A stretch of DNA of 64,000 bases from Pontiella sulfatireligans (lineage in GTDB: Bacteria; Verrucomicrobiota; Kiritimatiellia; Kiritimatiellales; Pontiellaceae): NCBI RefSeq assembly GCF_900890705.1, contig NZ_CAAHFH010000001.1, positions 2,294,001 to 2,358,000 on the forward strand, written 5' to 3'. Numbering within the stretch: the first letter of the stretch is position 1; each line of letters begins with the position of its first letter. Under the pieces are notes generated by a model that was not told the DNA's origin, did not search any database, and saw only the letters and a program-made list of their open reading frames with translations. Of this stretch, positions 62,249-64,000 are shown piece by piece. The position numbers were made by a program, and so were the translations under genes.

Positions 62249-64000
62249 GCCTCACCTCCATAAGTGGTGCGGGCGATGATTTCATCCTGCAGGTCACCAG
62301 CCAGCTCGGTAAAGTAAGCCGTGTAACCCGCGACCCGCACAGTGAGACTGCGGTAGAGCTCCGGATTTTCCTGCGCGGCCAGCAGATCCTCGCGCCGCAG
62401 CACATTAAACTGAACGTGCGAAATTTTCAGGCGCACAAAAGCACGCAACATGGCGGAGAATTTCTGTAGATCGGCGCGGCTCTTAAAGAACTCCGGCAGG
62501 AATTTCATATTGAGCAACGTGCCGTTGCTGCCGAGCATGGAGCTGATGCGCGAAACCGACTTAAGCAACGCAGTCGGGCCGTTGATATCGCGCCCGTACA
62601 TGGCAGACATTCCACCATCGGCCAGCGGATCGCGCGCATGGCGCCCATCGGGCGACGCGCCGACATTCTGCCCCATCGGCACATGCGCCGAAACCGTATA
62701 CAAGCCGGTGTGGTACGGCCCGCCGCGCACATTGGTGAATTCCTTTAATCGGTTGGCAAAATGCCGAATCCATTTTGCGCCCAGCTCATCCACCCACGGC
62801 ACATCGTTTCCAAACTTTGGAACTTTGTTGATGCACTCCTGACGCAAAACTTCCAACCCCTCGAAATCGCCGCGCAGTGCCGTGAGCAGTTCCTCCGCAG
62901 AAAGTTTCTTTTCGTCAAAAACAAGCGTCTTCAGCACAGCAAACGAGTCGGCCAGATTGGCGGGCTGGATGGCCTGGATGCCGGAAAGATTGTAGTACGC
63001 GCCACCTGCGGTGACATCGACCCCCTTGCCGATACAGTCGTGAATGACGGATGAAAGAAACGGCGATGGAACAATCTCGGCGTGCAACCGGTCGACGATT
63101 GCGCAGTAGCCCATCATCTGATCAATAAAGTGGTCGAGCTGCTTCGTGAAGGCTTTTTCCAAGGTTTGGAAATCCGGATAGTCGGCCAGCGTGCCGAGCG
63201 GCAGGCCGGTCTGCTCGCCGGTCAGCAGGCAGACCCCGTTGTTCAGCGTGAGCTCCAACGCCTTTACGAGATTGAACATGGCGGCATCGGACCAGCCGAG
63301 GTTGTTGCCATGGGTGGTTAATTCGACGCAGCCGACGATGGCATAGTTCTGCGCATCTTCGTGCGAAATGCCTTGCGCTTCGAGCGCGGGAATGACCGCT
63401 TCGTCATTGAAAATCTGCGGCATGCCGGAACCAAGCCCGATCACCCGGCTGCACTCTTCGATAAATTTCTGTGATGAGCCTTCATACAGCCGCGCCGACA
63501 AGTTGGGCTGCGGCAAAGCAATGTGATCCTGCGCGGTGAGGAACATGAAGGAGAGTTCGTTTTCGGCGGGCTGTCCGTCCGGGGTCTGCCCGCCAATCGC
63601 GATGTTGAAACCGATCGGGAAGCCGGCAAAATACTTCGCGCCACTCTTGTTGCGCAGATAGACAATCTGGTTGAACTTGAGCCACAGCGCATCAATCAGC
63701 TCCTGCGCCGACTCATGGGTCAGACGGCCCTCGCCCACGTCCTTTTTGAAAAACGGATAGAGATACTGGTCAGCGCGGCCCGGCGAAAAGGAGGACGCAT
63801 TCGATTCGAGCTGAAGCAGCACATAGAGAAACCAAAGGCTCTGCAGCGCTTCGTGAAATGTGTCCGGCGGGGAATCCGCCAGCTTGGCACAGATGCGCGC
63901 AATTTCCGGCAGCTCCATTTCTTCCGCGAGTGCGGCGTAGCGGCGCATAAATTCGCTGGCGGAGGTCAGCGTGATAATGACGCTTTCGTAAAACGGTTTC
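62245..64000 (-). CDS. Glycyl radical enzyme (5' end outside window)
   Basis: At least 585 residues are present; the frame is open to the right edge. The thiyl Cys and neighbouring Glu are in VGCVELTTHGN (Cys codon 63328-63330). The glycyl loop is VRVAGYTAYF with Gly about 27 residues from the C-terminus. GCVE rather than the double Cys of pyruvate formate-lyase puts it with the glycerol/propanediol dehydratase-like and PFL2-type enzymes. GCVEL plus AMFNLVKALEL most resembles PFL2-type proteins whose substrates are largely unassigned. 1,2-propanediol dehydration would fit the alcohol dehydrogenase beside it, but that is a guess. Two TTCCA-N5-TGGAA palindromes lie inside the gene. Confidence 0.93.
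   Translation of the reverse strand, partial: KPFYESVIITLTSASEFMRRYAALAEEMELPEIARICAKLADSPPDTFHEALQSLWFLYVLLQLESNASSFSPGRADQYLYPFFKKDVGEGRLTHESAQELIDALWLKFNQIVYLRNKSGAKYFAGFPIGFNIAIGGQTPDGQPAENELSFMFLTAQDHIALPQPNLSARLYEGSSQKFIEECSRVIGLGSGMPQIFNDEAVIPALEAQGISHEDAQNYAIVGCVELTTHGNNLGWSDAAMFNLVKALELTLNNGVCLLTGEQTGLPLGTLADYPDFQTLEKAFTKQLDHFIDQMMGYCAIVDRLHAEIVPSPFLSSVIHDCIGKGVDVTAGGAYYNLSGIQAIQPANLADSFAVLKTLVFDEKKLSAEELLTALRGDFEGLEVLRQECINKVPKFGNDVPWVDELGAKWIRHFANRLKEFTNVRGGPYHTGLYTVSAHVPMGQNVGASPDGRHARDPLADGGMSAMYGRDINGPTALLKSVSRISSMLGSNGTLLNMKFLPEFFKSRADLQKFSAMLRAFVRLKISHVQFNVLRREDLLAAQENPELYRSLTVRVAGYTAYFTELAGDLQDEIIARTTYGGEA

Overview
The window looks like part of the chromosome of an anaerobic, polysaccharide-degrading bacterium of the PVC group, most likely a marine Kiritimatiellota such as Pontiella. 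This is inferred from content, not from a marker gene: 18 sulfatase genes in about 46 kb, two GH92 alpha-mannosidases, a GH2 beta-mannosidase, a PEP-CTERM protein and a glycyl-radical fermentation enzyme. There are no rRNA, tRNA or CRISPR features.

Layout. Positions 1-42.4 kb are almost entirely minus-strand: a PQQ-type beta-propeller protein running off the left edge, sulfatases, a LamG protein, two GH92 enzymes, the GH2 enzyme, and a sugar kinase (ROK) next to an FHS-type (fucose/glucose permease) transporter. One transposase element (23.48-25.04 kb) interrupts this block, and a remnant of a related one lies at 10.86 kb. Positions 42.7-48.2 kb hold a minus-strand PEP-CTERM protein and, on the plus strand, a LacI-type regulator followed by two more sulfatases. 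Positions 48.24-57.76 kb are a stack of mobile elements: an IS200-type element is split by an IS66 element, whose tnpC is split by a recombinase-in-trio (RIT) element, whose middle recombinase gene is split by an ISL3 element. A separate IS66-family element with a perfect 8-bp target duplication follows. Positions 57.77-64 kb hold a minus-strand, tightly coupled set: glycyl radical enzyme, its radical-SAM activase, a ROK kinase, an iron-dependent alcohol dehydrogenase and a beta-helix protein.

How it fits together (inference). Exported sulfatases would desulfate a glycan containing alpha- and beta-mannosyl residues, GH92 and GH2 enzymes would release sugars, the FHS permease and ROK kinase would import and activate monosaccharide, and the glycyl radical enzyme and alcohol dehydrogenase would dispose of reducing power. 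LacI-type operator-like sites upstream of the LamG gene and of the sulfatase gene at 20635 suggest sugar-responsive control.

The sulfatase block shows active remodelling. There is a near-identical sulfatase pair with unrelated signal peptides, and a sulfatase whose leader and upstream region match those of the permease gene. There are also a GH92 relic with a clean 162-bp deletion between direct repeats, a beta-helix relic, and a sulfatase with a swapped or frameshifted C-terminus.
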